Assembly: GCA_945637645.1 (NCBI GenBank)
Contig: CALZDK010000002.1
Location: 1-33,918 of the forward strand
Source of the DNA: an uncultured Prevotella sp.
GTDB lineage: Bacteria > Bacteroidota > Bacteroidia > Bacteroidales > Bacteroidaceae
DNA: 33,918 nt
Direction of reading: 5' to 3'
Shown here one piece after another: positions 32,960-33,918 of the stretch. The notes beneath the pieces are model-generated. The model searched no databases, had not been told where the DNA came from, and worked only from the letters and a program-made list of their open reading frames with translations. Made by a program: the position numbers and the translations under genes. Each line of letters begins with the position of its first letter. Position 1 is the first letter of the stretch.

Positions 32960-33491
32960 CGTCCTTCCACACGTCGCCAAGCAAGGCAGCACCTCCGAAT
33001 CCCATAGCCTCCACAAGGGGTATTCTCTCCCATGAAATGCCGCCAAGAGCAATCACGCTGTCATCTATGACACCGCTCTTTGCGGCATTTTCTATGTCCA
33101 TATGCGAGAATGCCGAATGGTAGCCTTGCTTCGATATGCTGTCGAAAATGGGACTCATGAAAACGTAGTCACACTTTAGTTTACGCTCCGCCACCTCCTC
33201 TATTGAATGGCACGAAGCGGACAACTTAGGCACCTTGACCAATGGCACATTTGGGTTCCTTCCGTTAAGGTGTACTCCGCAGCCATACTCCGAGGCAAGA
33301 CAATGACAATCGTGTAGCGACAGTTTCCCATACCACCTACTGTCTATTGCCTCTATCAGTTCACGATGTTCCTCCACCGAAGCTCCCGGCTTGCGTATAT
33401 GCACCCTGTCAACTCCATTCTCAAATAAGGAGTTAATAAACATGCCCTCGTCCGTAATGAACTGTGGGAGAGTAATTACCATTATTTGCAT
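32898..33491 (-). CDS. Thiamine phosphate synthase / TenI-like protein
   Basis: 197 residues with a TIM-barrel of the ThiE/TenI family: RVHIRKPGAS near residue 30, HDCHCLASEYGCGVHLNGRN, SCHSIEEV, YVFMSPIFDSISKQGY and IALGGI. ThiE joins the thiazole and pyrimidine parts of thiamine; TenI is an aromatase acting on the thiazole. The short Bacteroidetes form and the Asn after GVHL leave the choice open; no other thiamine gene is adjacent. The C-terminal 25 or so residues extend past the barrel and are encoded antisense to the yitT-like gene. Its ATG shares one base with the preceding stop (TAATG), so translation is coupled. The ATG at 33482 is an alternative. Confidence 0.85.
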   Translation of the reverse strand: MQIMVITLPQFITDEGMFINSLFENGVDRVHIRKPGASVEEHRELIEAIDSRWYGKLSLHDCHCLASEYGCGVHLNGRNPNVPLVKVPKLSASCHSIEEVAERKLKCDYVFMSPIFDSISKQGYHSAFSHMDIENAAKSGVIDDSVIALGGISWERIPLVEAMGFGGAALLGDVWKDVTLFCRNLRQTHLGRTTARP

Positions 33492-33859
33492 TACCGTTTA
33501 TTTTTAATTTCAATAATCTTGTTAACAATCGATTGTGGTTGTTCAAAAACCACCTTGTTTTCAAATCTGATAATATTTATTCCGTAATACTGTAACAAGA
33601 ATTTTTCCCTATCAATATCATTCTCTTTAGCACCACCATAATAATGATAATCTCCATCCAACTCTATACCTAATTTCAACTGAGGACAATAAAAATCAAT
33701 AATATATCTATCAACACTATATTGCCTACGAAAAGACATACCATCAATATGTTTGCCCTTAAGCAGTTTCCACAATGTACATTCTGCAGGAGTACTATTT
33801 TTGCGTAACTGCCTTCTAAAGTACTTCATTTCTGTTTGATTCTTCTTATGTTCTGACAT
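33491..33859 (-). CDS. DUF559 / Vsr-like endonuclease-fold protein
   Basis: 122 residues. The pattern RKNSTPAECTLWKLLKG, then FRRQYSVDRYIIDFYCP, LGIELDGDYHY and GINIIRFEN is that of DUF559, a small family with a PD-(D/E)xK nuclease fold related to Vsr. The likely active-site residues are Asp in IIDFYCP and Glu/Asp in IELDG. No function is established; members are often mobile. G+C is about 30% in the two lines counted (33541-33660), against about 52% at 33241-33300, which points to recent transfer. It precedes the TenI-like gene with a one-base stop/start overlap. No restriction or toxin partner is seen before the window ends. Confidence 0.85.
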   Translation of the reverse strand: MSEHKKNQTEMKYFRRQLRKNSTPAECTLWKLLKGKHIDGMSFRRQYSVDRYIIDFYCPQLKLGIELDGDYHYYGGAKENDIDREKFLLQYYGINIIRFENKVVFEQPQSIVNKIIEIKNKR

Positions 33860-33918
33860 AGTAAAAAAATAATAACCCTTACAGAATCGATATACACTAT
33901 GAAGAATCTACGCAGTGC

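Noticed and set aside
1..33918. CRISPR arrays, tRNA or rRNA genes, insertion sequences
   Set aside because: No regularly spaced repeats, cloverleaf-like segments, transposase genes or terminal inverted repeats were seen in the noncoding stretches.

Overview
The window reads as chromosomal DNA of a Bacteroidales bacterium, most likely Prevotella or a close relative. Three things point there. Protein-level similarity and gene pairings (LemA with a TPM-domain protein, an S16 with a long Ala/Lys tail, a TenI-like thiamine synthase) are typical of that group. Most genes lack a Shine-Dalgarno sequence. Promoters repeatedly match the Bacteroidetes pattern TTTG, 19-20 bp, TAnnTTTG. The genus is an inference; no rRNA is present.

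Layout. 1-3488 (minus strand): lemA-like gene, TPM-domain membrane protein and class I fumarase, closed by a strong terminator. 3793-4323 (plus): ribosomal protein S16 with its terminator. 4441-8995 (minus): a compact run of GT2, a GT4-like transferase and a secreted S9 prolyl-oligopeptidase-type peptidase. 9116-10570 (plus): Wzx-like flippase. 10670-12109: tagaturonate reductase. 12192-12941: M15-type peptidase. 12980-13594 (minus): PglC/WcaJ-like initiating sugar-phosphate transferase. 13723-14991 (plus): secreted GH53 endo-galactanase. 15073-21522 is mostly minus-strand housekeeping: Crp/Fnr regulator, LepA, YebC and PheT, with one small plus-strand lipoprotein. 21702-26974 (plus): a second glycan block with GT2, UDP-galactopyranose mutase, GT2, GT4-like and GT2. 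27234-29828: ClpB. 29949-32051: ADP-forming acyl-CoA synthetase. 32054-32959: YitT-like membrane protein. The minus-strand pair at 32898-33859 is a TenI/ThiE-like protein and a DUF559 nuclease-like protein.

How the parts fit. The initiating transferase, flippase and six glycosyltransferases are the parts expected for a surface polysaccharide assembled on a lipid carrier. UDP-galactopyranose mutase predicts galactofuranose in the product. These genes are scattered among housekeeping genes, and I see no Wzy polymerase or ligase. GH53 and tagaturonate reductase fit use of plant pectin-type polymers (galactan side chains and galacturonate), but the rest of those pathways is outside the window.

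Most notable signals: (1) a near-perfect sigma-54 (-24/-12) promoter before clpB, preceded by two identical 13-bp repeats spaced exactly 21 bp; (2) a 20-codon ORF before the GT2 gene at 23826 that resembles the start of a GT8 glycosyltransferase and may be a gene relic, at the edge of a more AT-rich stretch; (3) simple-repeat-like DNA read in frame inside the acyl-CoA synthetase and possibly ClpB; (4) a perfect bidirectional terminator that also encodes the last codons of the sugar transferase; (5) a 62-bp antisense overlap of the yitT-like and TenI-like genes. I found no tRNA, rRNA, CRISPR array, insertion sequence or phage gene, and nothing I would call a wholly new system.
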